A stretch of DNA of 64,000 nucleotides. Origin: Pantoea sp. A4. Its GTDB lineage: Bacteria > Pseudomonadota > Gammaproteobacteria > Enterobacterales > Enterobacteriaceae. The stretch lies in contig NZ_ALXE01000068.1 in assembly GCF_000295955.2 (NCBI RefSeq), positions 1-64,000 of the forward strand. The letters run 5' to 3'. The first letter of the stretch is position 1. Every line of letters starts with the position of its first letter. A program made the position numbers and the translations under genes. Below are positions 8,986-17,719 of this stretch, piece after piece. Below the pieces are notes generated by a model. The model made no database searches and had not been told where the DNA came from. It was given only the letters and a program-made list of their open reading frames with translations.

Positions 8986-10569
8986 GTGGTGCCGCCATTA
9001 AAACAAAAACGTGATTTAGGCTGGCTGTTGATCGTCTTAGCAGGATTGTTGCCACTGGTATTGGGCATTATCAGCACCGCTATTGAGGCTAAAAACAGCG
9101 TCCAGCACCAACAGGCTCTCGCAGCCAACACCCTGATCTCTCAGGCAGAAAAGATGAGTGACAGCGCATGGAATATGATCACCTCTCTGCGCCAGTATCA
9201 CTACCAGCCCTGCGACAAAATTGAAAAACAGCTCCAGTTAGCTGGAACGCTGAACGCCTATTTTCGCTCTATCGGCACGTTGCGTGGCGATAACGTTAAC
9301 TGTTCCTCCGCTTACGGCAATAACCCTGGCACCTTGCAGCAGATGATCCGCCGCGCCGTGCCGGTCACGGGCAAAGCCTGGTGGAGCCTGTCGATTGCCG
9401 GTACAGCGGGCGTGCCCGATCGCTCTGCGATTGTTTTTGTCCGCCAACTGCCGGACGGAGAGGGTTTTTGGGCGATTATTGACGGCCAGTATTTGCTGGA
9501 CTTTATGAGTGCGGTTGGCAGTTCACAGGGTTATCAAATGCGCATGCAATTCAGCGGAGGCAGCGTTATTAGCCTCAACCACCCTGATAATCGTACCTCA
9601 CTGTTTCACTCTATGACGTATCACGCCAGCTCATCCCGCTATCCGATTGATGTCACGTTAGTTGCACCCGGCAGCGAACTGGGCAACGCATGGCAGCGGG
9701 TGATGTTTATTTTTATGCCCATGGCGGCGATTTTTTCCCTGCTGCTGATGCTGTTAACCGCCAACTGGCTGCGGCGGCGCATCTCATGGCGTGATGAAAT
9801 CCGCCGGGCCATTCAGGCGAAGCAGTTCCATATGAATTATCAGCCCATCTACAACAGTGAGAAGCAGCGTTGCGTTGGCGTCGAGGCGCTGATGCGCTGG
9901 CGTCGGCCCAATGGCGAACTGGTGCGACCCGATATGTTCATTAATGCAGCCGAAAGCGAAAAGATGATCATCCCACTGACTCATCATGTGCTGCATTTGA
10001 TTGCTGAAGATGTGCAGCAATGGGCAGTGGAACCGGGCTTTCATCTCGCCATTAACGTGGCCGCAGAACATTTGCAGCACCCGGATTTCGTCAAAGATGT
10101 GCTGACCTTCGCACGCCGCATCGCCGACAAAAAACTCACCATCACGCTGGAGCTCACGGAGCATAGTCTGATCAAAGATGGTCCAGGCGTCGCGGCAAAG
10201 CTGGCTTCCCTGCGCGAGCGCGGGATTAAAGTCGCCATTGATGATTTTGGCACCGGCCACTGTTCTCTCAGCTATCTGCAAACTTTCGAACTGGATTACC
10301 TGAAAATTGATCGTGGCTTTATCAATGCCATTGAGCAACTTAACGGCGAGACGCCGGTGTTGGATGCCATTATCGCGCTAAGCCATAAGATCCAGTTGCA
10401 GGTACTGGGCGAAGGGGTTGAGAGTGCTTTGCAGTATCTTTATCTGCGTCAGCACGGGGTAATGTTTATTCAGGGGTTCTTTTATGCCCGCCCGATGGAT
10501 AACGATCGTCTACGCAACTGGCTGAAAATTGAGGGAAAAACGCCGCTTGAAGGCGACGCAGTCGATTAA
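8986..10569 (+). CDS. membrane-anchored cyclic-di-GMP phosphodiesterase (CSS-EAL)
   Basis: This 527-residue protein hydrolyses c-di-GMP. It begins at a GTG preceded by AGAGGA. An N-terminal membrane helix (about residues 9-31) is followed by a periplasmic CSS domain with cysteines in YQPCDK and NCSSAYG. A second membrane helix (about 240-262) leads into a cytoplasmic EAL domain. Catalytic landmarks are present: EALMRW, INVAAEHL, ELTEHSL, AIDDFGTG, YLKIDRGF, GEGVES and IQGFFYARP, so activity is expected. In E. coli, CSS-EAL proteins are controlled by periplasmic disulfide state. The stop codon shares a TTAA with the stop of the convergent downstream gene. Confidence 0.92.
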   Translation: MVPPLKQKRDLGWLLIVLAGLLPLVLGIISTAIEAKNSVQHQQALAANTLISQAEKMSDSAWNMITSLRQYHYQPCDKIEKQLQLAGTLNAYFRSIGTLRGDNVNCSSAYGNNPGTLQQMIRRAVPVTGKAWWSLSIAGTAGVPDRSAIVFVRQLPDGEGFWAIIDGQYLLDFMSAVGSSQGYQMRMQFSGGSVISLNHPDNRTSLFHSMTYHASSSRYPIDVTLVAPGSELGNAWQRVMFIFMPMAAIFSLLLMLLTANWLRRRISWRDEIRRAIQAKQFHMNYQPIYNSEKQRCVGVEALMRWRRPNGELVRPDMFINAAESEKMIIPLTHHVLHLIAEDVQQWAVEPGFHLAINVAAEHLQHPDFVKDVLTFARRIADKKLTITLELTEHSLIKDGPGVAAKLASLRERGIKVAIDDFGTGHCSLSYLQTFELDYLKIDRGFINAIEQLNGETPVLDAIIALSHKIQLQVLGEGVESALQYLYLRQHGVMFIQGFFYARPMDNDRLRNWLKIEGKTPLEGDAVD

Positions 10570-11051
10570 ACCGGTTTGTCACCGCCCTCGCGTCGCTTCA
10601 TCACGATGCGCAGGGCCACTTCAACACTGTCATCCTCCTGCTCTCTTTCCTGCCCATGACGCGCGTCCATCCGTTGGTGGATGCGCTCCAGCGTCGGCAT
10701 CAGTTGCCCCATCAAATGCTGGTACTCTTCCATTGGACTGCTGGCACCGCGAGTGGGGTTGCGTTGCAACTCCTGCCAAACGCGCTGCACGCGGCGAATC
10801 TGTTCCAGGCTCTGCGCAGTGAGCCATCCCGCCTTGAACCAGCTATCCGCCTGCTGTACTAGCTCATCGGGATGCGCCGCCATACGCGCCAGCATGCTTT
10901 CCGCCCGCTCACCGCAGTGAATCCAGGCATGGGGAATCCCCTCTTTAACAGGCTCCGGGTGCTTGTCGACATAATACATTAATTTTTTTTCTACACTGTC
11001 GATCATCGCCAGCCAGGGATTAGTAAAAGGCTCGGTCTTTTTTCTTTGCAT
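10566..11051 (-). CDS. conserved hypothetical protein, helical
   Basis: I do not recognise this 161-residue protein. It is hydrophilic and probably all-helical, has no signal peptide or membrane segment, and is rich in Glu, Arg, Gln and Met (for example WQELQRNPTRG, LERIHQRMDARHGQERE). An N-terminal stretch reads FTNPWLAMIDSVEKKLMYYVDKHPEPV. Reality of the gene is supported by a GGAGG site five bases before the start and by clean packing against the convergent EAL gene, with which it shares the four bases TTAA. It is transcribed divergently from proP. Confidence 0.7.
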   Translation of the reverse strand: MQRKKTEPFTNPWLAMIDSVEKKLMYYVDKHPEPVKEGIPHAWIHCGERAESMLARMAAHPDELVQQADSWFKAGWLTAQSLEQIRRVQRVWQELQRNPTRGASSPMEEYQHLMGQLMPTLERIHQRMDARHGQEREQEDDSVEVALRIVMKRREGGDKPV

Positions 11052-11446
11052 TATTCCTCCGCCCTCTGCGAGGCGCAGAGTATTACCGAATGTGATTCGG
11101 CTGGCAAGTCACAGGAGAAAAACCCTTTAAATCATAAATTAATCTTATGTTTATGATGATTCTCTTAAAAGCACGTCGCGAAATTTTTTTTCACCGCGAA
11201 AACCGCAGAATTTTTAGAGGAAAAAGCCAGTAGAAACGGGGCTTTCGGGTGAAATGTGACAACAATCACATAAAAACGCTATACTCTGTGGCGGAAAGCA
11301 ATAATTTTAATAGTAATTATTGTGACGCATAGACAGGGAAATTTCGTTAACAGCGCTATGCTTTAATTTTCTCAACGCTGCGGTCTGAAGGCACTGAATC
11401 GGTTCGCACCGTTGAGGACTTTCATGTTCCAGAACAGGGTAAATAT
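11052..11446. other. proP upstream region
   Basis: No gene is seen in these 395 bases. The AT-rich stretch holds a CRP-like site and promoter, listed separately, about 170-190 bases before proP. A second promoter nearer to the gene is likely by analogy with E. coli proP (P1 and P2) but I cannot assign it by eye. Confidence 0.6.
11255..11285 (+). promoter_or_regulatory. CRP-like site overlapping a proP promoter
   Basis: TGTGA-N6-TCACA (11255-11270) matches the CRP consensus core exactly. A TATACT -10 box follows at 11280-11285, so the site centre falls about 30 bases before the predicted start. CRP there would overlap the -35 region and repress. In E. coli the proP P1 promoter is repressed by CRP from a similar position. 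Confidence 0.6.
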
Positions 11447-12952
11447 ATGAAACTACGTAGGAAGCGTGTAAAACCTATTGGGCTCAGTGATGTCACCATC
11501 ATTGATGATGCGCGGTTGCGCAAAGCGATCACTGCTGCGTCGCTGGGGAACGCGATGGAGTGGTTTGACTTTGGTGTTTATGGCTTTGTCGCTTACGCAT
11601 TAGGGAAAGTGTTTTTCCCAGGGGCTTCTCCCGGCATCCAGATGATTGCCGCACTGGCCACCTTCTCCGTTCCCTTCCTTATTCGTCCGTTAGGCGGATT
11701 GTTCTTCGGTATGTTGGGCGATAAATATGGTCGCCAGAAAATCCTCTCCATCACCATCGTCATCATGTCCGTCAGTACCTTCTGTATCGGGTTAATCCCC
11801 TCTTATGCTTCGATAGGCATCTGGGCACCGATATTGCTGCTGCTTGCCAAAATGGCCCAGGGCTTCTCGGTAGGCGGTGAATATACCGGCGCTTCGATCT
11901 TTGTCGCCGAATATTCCCCGGACCGTAAACGTGGCTTTATGGGTAGCTGGCTCGACTTTGGTTCGATCGTTGGCTTCGTGATGGGCGCAGGTGTCGTGGT
12001 ACTGCTCTCCACCATCATCGGCGAAGAGCGCTTTATGGAATGGGGCTGGCGTTTGCCGTTCTTCCTGGCACTGCCGTTAGGGATTGTGGGTCTGTATCTG
12101 CGCCATGCGCTGGAAGAGACACCTGCCTTCCAGCAACACGTGGACAAACTGGAACAAGGTGACCGCGAGGGCCTGCGTGACGGGCCAAAAGTGTCGTTTA
12201 AAGAGATTGCCAGCAAGCACTGGAAGAGCCTGCTCTCCTGTATCGGACTGGTGATCGCCACCAACGTCACCTACTACATGCTGCTCACCTATATGCCGAG
12301 CTATTTGTCGCATAACCTGCACTACTCCGAAGATCACGGCGTACTGATCATCATTGCGATTATGATTGGTATGCTGTTTGTGCAGCCGGTAATGGGCATG
12401 CTGAGTGACCGTTTTGGCCGCCGTCCGTTTGTGATTATCGGCAGTATTGCGTTGCTGATTTTCGCCATCCCGGCCTTTATGCTGATCAACAGTAATGTGC
12501 TGGGGCTGATTTTCGCTGGCCTGCTGCTGCTGGCCGTGATCCTCAACGCCTTCACCGGCGTGATGGCCTCCACCCTGCCAGCGATGTTCCCGACGCATAT
12601 TCGTTACAGCGCCCTGGCGAGTGCGTTTAACATTTCAGTGCTGGTGGCAGGTTTAACGCCAACGCTTGCGGCGTGGCTGGTTGAGAGCACCAATAATCTG
12701 TATATGCCTGCGTACTATCTGATGGTGATTGCGGTGATTGGTCTGGCAACCGGTATCTATATGAAAGAGACCGCCAACAAGCCACTTAGCGGTGCAACGC
12801 CTGCGGCTTCGGATATCGAAGAAGCGCGTGAGATCCTGCAAGAGCATCACGATAACATCGAGCAGAAGATCGAAGATATCGACGTTGAGATTGCCCGCCT
12901 CGAAGCCAAACGTAAGACGCTGGTGCAGCAGCACCCGGATATCAACGAGTAA
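11447..12952 (+). CDS. proP: osmosensory proline/betaine-proton symporter ProP
   Basis: This 501-residue inner-membrane MFS symporter takes up proline, glycine betaine and related osmolytes when osmolality rises. Evidence: twelve hydrophobic segments, the family stretches GNAMEWFDFGVYGFVAYALG and GGLFFGMLGDKYGRQK, and QGFSVGGEYTGASIFVAEY. After the last helix there is a long charged tail (about residues 445-501; EEAREILQEHHDNIEQKIEDI) with heptad spacing, the antiparallel coiled coil that tunes osmotic response in E. coli ProP. Length is essentially that of the E. coli protein. A strong terminator follows. Confidence 0.95.
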   Translation: MKLRRKRVKPIGLSDVTIIDDARLRKAITAASLGNAMEWFDFGVYGFVAYALGKVFFPGASPGIQMIAALATFSVPFLIRPLGGLFFGMLGDKYGRQKILSITIVIMSVSTFCIGLIPSYASIGIWAPILLLLAKMAQGFSVGGEYTGASIFVAEYSPDRKRGFMGSWLDFGSIVGFVMGAGVVVLLSTIIGEERFMEWGWRLPFFLALPLGIVGLYLRHALEETPAFQQHVDKLEQGDREGLRDGPKVSFKEIASKHWKSLLSCIGLVIATNVTYYMLLTYMPSYLSHNLHYSEDHGVLIIIAIMIGMLFVQPVMGMLSDRFGRRPFVIIGSIALLIFAIPAFMLINSNVLGLIFAGLLLLAVILNAFTGVMASTLPAMFPTHIRYSALASAFNISVLVAGLTPTLAAWLVESTNNLYMPAYYLMVIAVIGLATGIYMKETANKPLSGATPAASDIEEAREILQEHHDNIEQKIEDIDVEIARLEAKRKTLVQQHPDINE

Positions 12953-12964
12953 TCTGCCTCTCTC

Positions 12965-12991
12965 GCCCTCTCCCTCTGGAGGGGGCTTTTT
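12965..12991 (+). terminator. proP terminator
   Basis: GCCCTCTCC-CTCT-GGAGGGGGC, a 9-bp stem with one wobble pair, followed by five T. Confidence 0.85.
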
Positions 12992-13070
12992 CTACCGCAC
13001 ACAAACCTTCATACCTGCTCTGTAAAAGGAGTACACTATTGACACTTTTTTATACTGTGTAGAAACGAGT

Positions 13071-14048
13071 ATGTCTGACTTTTCCCTGATCCAGCGCCCG
13101 AGAAGGCTGCGCAAAAGCGCGCAAATGCGCGAACTCTTCCAGGAAACCACGCTGAGCCTCAACGATCTGGCCTTGCCGATTTTTGTTGAAGAAGGTGTGG
13201 ATGATTACAAACCGATTGAAGCCATGCCGGGCGTGATGCGCATTCCTGAGAAGCGTCTCGCGTATGAAATTGAACGTATCGCGAAAGCGGGTATCCGCTC
13301 GGTGATGACGTTTGGTATTTCTCATCATACTGATGCCACCGGTAGCGATGCATGGCAGGAGAATGGTCTGGTCGCGCGTATGTCACGCATCTGCAAAGAG
13401 ACCGTGCCAGAGATGATCGTGATGTCGGATACCTGTTTCTGCGAGTACACCAGCCACGGCCACTGTGGCGTGCTGTGCGATCACGGTGTGGATAACGACC
13501 AGACGCTGATTAATCTCGGCAAGCAGGCGGTGGTGGCTGCGCAGGCCGGTGCGGACTTCATCGCGCCATCGGCGGCAATGGATGGCCAGGTGAAAGCGAT
13601 TCGTCAGGCACTGGATGCGGCAGGCTTTACCGACACCGCCATCATGTCTTACTCCACCAAGTTCGCTTCATCCTATTACGGCCCGTTCCGTGAAGCCGCA
13701 GGCACCGCGCTGAAAGGCGACCGTAAGACCTACCAGATGAACCCAATGAACCGTCTGGAAGCGATTCGTGAATCGCTGCTGGATGAAGCAGAAGGCGCGG
13801 ATTCACTGATGGTGAAACCTGCGGGTGCTTATCTCGACGTACTGCGTGAAATTCGCGAACGCACTACGCTGCCGCTGGCGGCTTACCAGGTCAGCGGCGA
13901 GTACGCGATGATCAAGTTTGCGGCTCAGGCAGGCGCAATTGATGAGCGTAACGTGGTACTGGAAAGTTTAGGTGCCATTAAACGTGCCGGTGCCAACCTG
14001 ATTTTCAGTTATTTTGCCCTTGATTTAGCAGAGCAAAAAGTGCTCTGA
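13071..14048 (+). CDS. hemB: delta-aminolevulinic acid dehydratase (porphobilinogen synthase) HemB
   Basis: This 325-residue cytoplasmic enzyme condenses two 5-aminolevulinate molecules to porphobilinogen in heme synthesis. It starts near LIQRPRRLRKS like E. coli HemB. The zinc cysteine region CFCEYTSHGHCGVL is present, as are the two active-site lysines in YSTKFASSYYGPF and LMVKPAGAYLD. Length matches the family. The ribosome-binding site is weak (AACGAG), and a TTGACA...TATACT stretch lies immediately upstream. Confidence 0.97.
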   Translation: MSDFSLIQRPRRLRKSAQMRELFQETTLSLNDLALPIFVEEGVDDYKPIEAMPGVMRIPEKRLAYEIERIAKAGIRSVMTFGISHHTDATGSDAWQENGLVARMSRICKETVPEMIVMSDTCFCEYTSHGHCGVLCDHGVDNDQTLINLGKQAVVAAQAGADFIAPSAAMDGQVKAIRQALDAAGFTDTAIMSYSTKFASSYYGPFREAAGTALKGDRKTYQMNPMNRLEAIRESLLDEAEGADSLMVKPAGAYLDVLREIRERTTLPLAAYQVSGEYAMIKFAAQAGAIDERNVVLESLGAIKRAGANLIFSYFALDLAEQKVL

Positions 14049-14059
14049 TCCTCTTTAAA

Positions 14060-14094
14060 CTCTGCGGCTGCGCTTTGCCGTCGCAGAGCTTTTC
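14060..14094 (+). terminator. hemB terminator
   Basis: CTCTGCG and CGCAGAG form a 7-bp stem around a 15-base loop, followed by CTTTTC. The T-run is short, so termination may be partial. Confidence 0.6.
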
Positions 14095-14145
14095 GTGAAC
14101 ACCAGTGAGTCACACCTGTTTTCTTATAATTAAAGAGTAAGACAC

Positions 14146-15117
14146 ATGAAAGCTCCCGAACTTCCGGTAGACGAACCCCAACGTCTGCAACAGTTGCGCG
14201 CGCTCAATCTGCTGCATACCCCTGCGGAGGAGCGCTTTGACCGTTTAACACGTCTTGCCCGTCGGCTATTTAATGCGCCAGTTGCGTTGGTGAGTTTGCT
14301 GGAAGAGGATCATCAGTGGTTTAAATCTGCCGCCGGTTATGCCGCGCAGACCGCGCCGCGTAATACCTCTTTCTGCGGCCATGCCATCTTGCAAGATGAT
14401 GTGATGGTGGTGGAGAACGCGCTGGAAGATGAGCGTTTTCATGATAATCCGCTCGTGAATAATGAGCTGCCCGTCCGTTTTTACGCCGGTTGCCCGTTGC
14501 GTACCCCGAGCGGTGCGAAAGTGGGTACGCTGTGCATTATTGACCATCAGCCACGCCATTTTGACAGCGAGGATTACACCACGCTGCGCGATTTAGCGGC
14601 GATGGCGGAGTCAGAGCTGACCGCCTTCCAGACCGCAACGTCTGATGAGTTAACCCGCATCACCAACCGCCGTGGCTTTATGACGCTAGGCCAGCTGCTG
14701 TTAAACGAGTGCCTGGTGAAGCATCAGCCTGCCTGTCTGACCTTTCTCGACCTGGATAAATTCAAGCAGATCAACGATACCCTTGGGCACAAAGAGGGAG
14801 ATCACGCGTTGATCGATTTCGCCGATGCGATGAAAGTGAGTTTCCGCAACGGTGACCTGTTTGCCCGTCTCGGCGGTGATGAGTTTGTTGTGCTGTTCCA
14901 CGGCCTGCATCTTGATGATGCGCATCGCGTGCTGGTGCGCTTTGACGACTATTTGCAGCAGCACACGGAAAGTCGTCATCGACAATATATGCTGCATTTT
15001 TCCAGCGGCATCGTGGAGTTTGACCCGCTCCATCCGCTGAGCCTGGAGCAGCTACTGGAAGGCAGCGATGCCCGCATGTACGCAGCCAAACGCGAGAAGC
15101 ACCAGACGCGGCAGTGA
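14146..15117 (+). CDS. GAF-GGDEF diguanylate cyclase
   Basis: This 323-residue soluble protein is expected to make c-di-GMP from GTP. Residues about 20-160 form a GAF sensor domain (VALVSLLEEDHQWFKSAAG, SFCGHAILQDD, FYAGCPLRTPSGAKVGTLCIID). Residues about 165-320 form the GGDEF domain with DLDKFKQINDTLGHKEGD and ARLGGDEFVVL. An intact product-inhibition site RNGD sits exactly five residues before GGDEF. No membrane segment is seen. The ligand of the GAF domain is unknown. Together with the EAL protein upstream it adds c-di-GMP turnover to this region. Confidence 0.92.
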   Translation: MKAPELPVDEPQRLQQLRALNLLHTPAEERFDRLTRLARRLFNAPVALVSLLEEDHQWFKSAAGYAAQTAPRNTSFCGHAILQDDVMVVENALEDERFHDNPLVNNELPVRFYAGCPLRTPSGAKVGTLCIIDHQPRHFDSEDYTTLRDLAAMAESELTAFQTATSDELTRITNRRGFMTLGQLLLNECLVKHQPACLTFLDLDKFKQINDTLGHKEGDHALIDFADAMKVSFRNGDLFARLGGDEFVVLFHGLHLDDAHRVLVRFDDYLQQHTESRHRQYMLHFSSGIVEFDPLHPLSLEQLLEGSDARMYAAKREKHQTRQ

Positions 15118-15140
15118 TGATCCCTGCCGCCAATCCGACG

Positions 15141-16154
15141 TCAGGAACGTGAAAGGTCATTCAGCAGCTGTTGATTGAAGTGCGCCGGATCTTCCATTTG
15201 CGGGGCATGGCCCATACCGGGGAATTCGATCAGGTGCGCACCGGGGATCAACTGTGCCGCCTGTTTACCCAGCACATTGTAGTGTCCCAGTTTCGCCTTC
15301 ACCGCAGGTGGCGCAATGTCGCTGCCAATCGCGGTGGTGTCCGCCGTCCCAATCATCAGCGTGGTTGGCACTTTAATGTCTTTCAGTTCGTAATAAACTG
15401 GCTGGGTGAAAATCATGTCGTAAATCAACGCCGAGTTCCACGCCACGCGCTGATGGCCCGGCCCGCTGTTCAATCCTGCCAACATATCCACCCATTGGTC
15501 ATACTCTGGCTTCCATTTCCCTACGTAGTAAGTGCTTAGTTCATACTTCTTGATGCCCGCAGCATTGAGCTTCAGTTCACGCTGATACCACTGATCAACA
15601 CTGCGCCACGGTGCGCCTTTCGCTTTCCAGTCTTCCAGACCGATGGGATTCACCAGCACCAGTTTGTGCGTCTGCTGTGGGTACATCAGCGCATAACGTA
15701 CCGCCAGCATACCGCCGGTAGAGTGGCCGACGATGGTGGCATCCTCCACCCCAAGGCTCTGCAATAACTCATGGGTATTCTGCGCTAGCTGCTGGAAGGT
15801 GTACTGGTAATTTGCCGGTTTTGTGGAAGAGCAGAAGCCGATTTGATCGGGGGCGATAACCCGGTAGCCCTGCTGACTGAGTGCTTTGATAGTGCTGTCC
15901 CAGGTGGCTCCGCAGAAGTTCTTACCGTGCAGCAGCACCACGGTTTGTCCGTTAGCAGACTTTTCCGCAGGAACATCCATATATCCCATGCTCAGTTGCT
16001 GCTGCTGAGAAGCAAAACTGAAGTGATGCAACGGATAAGGGTAGCTAAATCCCTCAAGCTGCTCGCCATAAACATGCGCGGCAGAAGCTGAAGCACTTCC
16101 CAACAGCGCCAGTGAAACACACATCAGTGCCAATGGCTTCCTGAATGAAAACAT
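15141..16154 (-). CDS. exported alpha/beta hydrolase
   Basis: This 337-residue enzyme has a Sec signal peptide (MFSFRKPLALMCVSLALLGSASASA) and an alpha/beta hydrolase fold. It shows the oxyanion region VVLLHGKNFCGATW, nucleophile GHSTGGML (about residue 145), a catalytic acid probably in GTADTT, and the histidine in GMGHAPQMEDP. The start at 16154 fits the signal peptide and an AGGAG ten bases upstream; a longer frame to 16244 does not. The substrate is unknown; esterase or lactone hydrolase roles are both possible. It is convergent with the cyclase and divergent from galP. Confidence 0.85.
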   Translation of the reverse strand: MFSFRKPLALMCVSLALLGSASASAAHVYGEQLEGFSYPYPLHHFSFASQQQQLSMGYMDVPAEKSANGQTVVLLHGKNFCGATWDSTIKALSQQGYRVIAPDQIGFCSSTKPANYQYTFQQLAQNTHELLQSLGVEDATIVGHSTGGMLAVRYALMYPQQTHKLVLVNPIGLEDWKAKGAPWRSVDQWYQRELKLNAAGIKKYELSTYYVGKWKPEYDQWVDMLAGLNSGPGHQRVAWNSALIYDMIFTQPVYYELKDIKVPTTLMIGTADTTAIGSDIAPPAVKAKLGHYNVLGKQAAQLIPGAHLIEFPGMGHAPQMEDPAHFNQQLLNDLSRS

Positions 16155-16254
16155 CTGCTTATCTCCTGAGACGAAACGCGCAGTATGGCAATCAATGCGC
16201 GCGGCTGTATTGATGCCCCGTGCCTTATGCCGTCCAATCAGCAATCGCTCATCA

Positions 16255-16268
16255 TGTGACCGGTAACA
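16255..16268. promoter_or_regulatory. GalR/GalS-type operator candidate before galP
   Basis: TGTGACCGGTAACA is a 12-of-14 palindrome with a central CG. It matches the GalR pattern TGnAAnCGnTTnCA at all but two specified positions. It lies about 65 bases before the galP start. Confidence 0.5.
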
Positions 16269-16330
16269 CTGTTTTCCTGGCGATGCTTATCTAACATTAC
16301 CTTTCTTGACATAATTTTAAGGAGTTCAGG

Positions 16331-17719
16331 ATGAGTGCCCAACCTTTTTCAGGGAAAAAAAATCAGTCGTTTATCTGGTTTGTCTGTTTTATGGCAGCGC
16401 TGTGTGGCCTGCTGTTTGGTCTGGATATCGGCGTGATCGCCGGGGCGTTACCGTTTTTATCTAAAGATCTCAATATCAGTAATCATGCTCAGGAGTGGGT
16501 GGTCAGCAGCATGATGTTTGGTGCTGCCATCGGTGCCCTGGGCGCAGGCTGGCTCTCTTCCCACCTCGGACGTAAAAAAAGCATGCTGGCCGGTGCAACG
16601 CTGTTTGTGATTGGCTCGCTGTGGTCTGCTTTCTCTCCCAGCGTGGAATCGCTGATTGGTGCCCGCGTTATTCTCGGCCTCGCGGTGGGTATCGCTTCTT
16701 ACACCGCTCCGCTCTATCTGGCTGAAATTGCCCCCGAGCGCGTGCGCGGCTCGATGATCTCCATGTATCAACTGATGCTGACCACCGGCATCTTAGTCGC
16801 CTATCTGTCTGACACCGCCCTGAGTTACAGCGGCAGCTGGCGTTGGATGCTGGGCGTGATCGCTTTCCCGGCGCTGATTTTATTCATCGGTGTCCTGTTC
16901 CTGCCAAACAGCCCGCGCTGGCTGGCCGCCCACGGCCGCTTCAATGAAGCACAGCGCGTGTTGGCGCGTTTGCGTAGCTCCGATGAACAGGCAAAGCAGG
17001 AGTTGGACGAGATCCGCGAAAGCTTGCAGGTCAAGCAGCATGGCTGGTCGCTGTTTAAGAGCAACAGCAACTTCCGTCGTGCCGTGTGGCTCGGCATTCT
17101 GTTGCAAGTGATGCAGCAGTTCACCGGTATGAACGTGGTGATGTATTACGCGCCAAAAATCTTCAGTATTGCGGGCTTCTCTAACACCCACGAGCAGATG
17201 TGGGGCACGGTGATCGTTGGTGCGGTGAACATGCTCTCTACGCTGATCGCCGTAGGTCTGGTGGATCGCTGGGGCCGTAAGCCGATGCTGGTGACCAGTT
17301 TCCTGATCATGACGGTGGGTATGGGCGTACTCGGCACGCTGTTGCATATGGGCGTAGAAACGCCGTTCCGTCAGTATTTCGCTATCGCTATGCTGCTGAT
17401 GTTTATCGTCGGCTTTGCTATGGCCGCAGGCCCGGTTATCTGGTTGCTGTGCTCGGAGATCCAGCCACTGAAAGGACGCGATTTCGGGATCACTGCCTCC
17501 ACTACCACCAACTGGGTTGCGAATATGGTGGTTGGAGCCACCTTCCTGACCTTGCTGGACACGTTAGGTAATGCGCCAACGTTCTGGTTGTATGCCGCGC
17601 TGAACGTGGTGTTCATCCTGATCACCATTTGGCTGGTGCCTGAAACCCGCCATGTCACCCTGGAACACATCGAACGTAACCTGATGCAAGGCAAAGCATT
17701 ACGCGACATCGGTTCCTGA
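16331..17719 (+). CDS. galP: sugar-proton symporter, GalP/AraE type
   Basis: This 462-residue inner-membrane MFS sugar porter most likely carries galactose, glucose or arabinose with protons. Family motifs are plain: DIGVIAGALPFL, GWLSSHLGRKKSM, PLYLAEIAPERVRGSM, LPNSPRWLA, the QQFTGMNVVMYYAPKIF sugar-binding stretch, VDRWGRKPML, and the terminal VPETRHVTLEHIERNLMQGKALRDIG, which is very close to the GalP tail. AAGGAG precedes the start. Its last 21 bases overlap the end of the convergent AraC-type gene. A GalR-like operator supports the galP assignment. Confidence 0.85.
   Translation: MSAQPFSGKKNQSFIWFVCFMAALCGLLFGLDIGVIAGALPFLSKDLNISNHAQEWVVSSMMFGAAIGALGAGWLSSHLGRKKSMLAGATLFVIGSLWSAFSPSVESLIGARVILGLAVGIASYTAPLYLAEIAPERVRGSMISMYQLMLTTGILVAYLSDTALSYSGSWRWMLGVIAFPALILFIGVLFLPNSPRWLAAHGRFNEAQRVLARLRSSDEQAKQELDEIRESLQVKQHGWSLFKSNSNFRRAVWLGILLQVMQQFTGMNVVMYYAPKIFSIAGFSNTHEQMWGTVIVGAVNMLSTLIAVGLVDRWGRKPMLVTSFLIMTVGMGVLGTLLHMGVETPFRQYFAIAMLLMFIVGFAMAAGPVIWLLCSEIQPLKGRDFGITASTTTNWVANMVVGATFLTLLDTLGNAPTFWLYAALNVVFILITIWLVPETRHVTLEHIERNLMQGKALRDIGS

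Noticed and set aside
13039..13056. TTGACA...TATACT just upstream of hemB as a sigma-70 promoter
   Set aside because: The two hexamers are only six bases apart, so they cannot be the -35 and -10 of the same promoter; using TATACT alone would leave a leader of only about eight bases.
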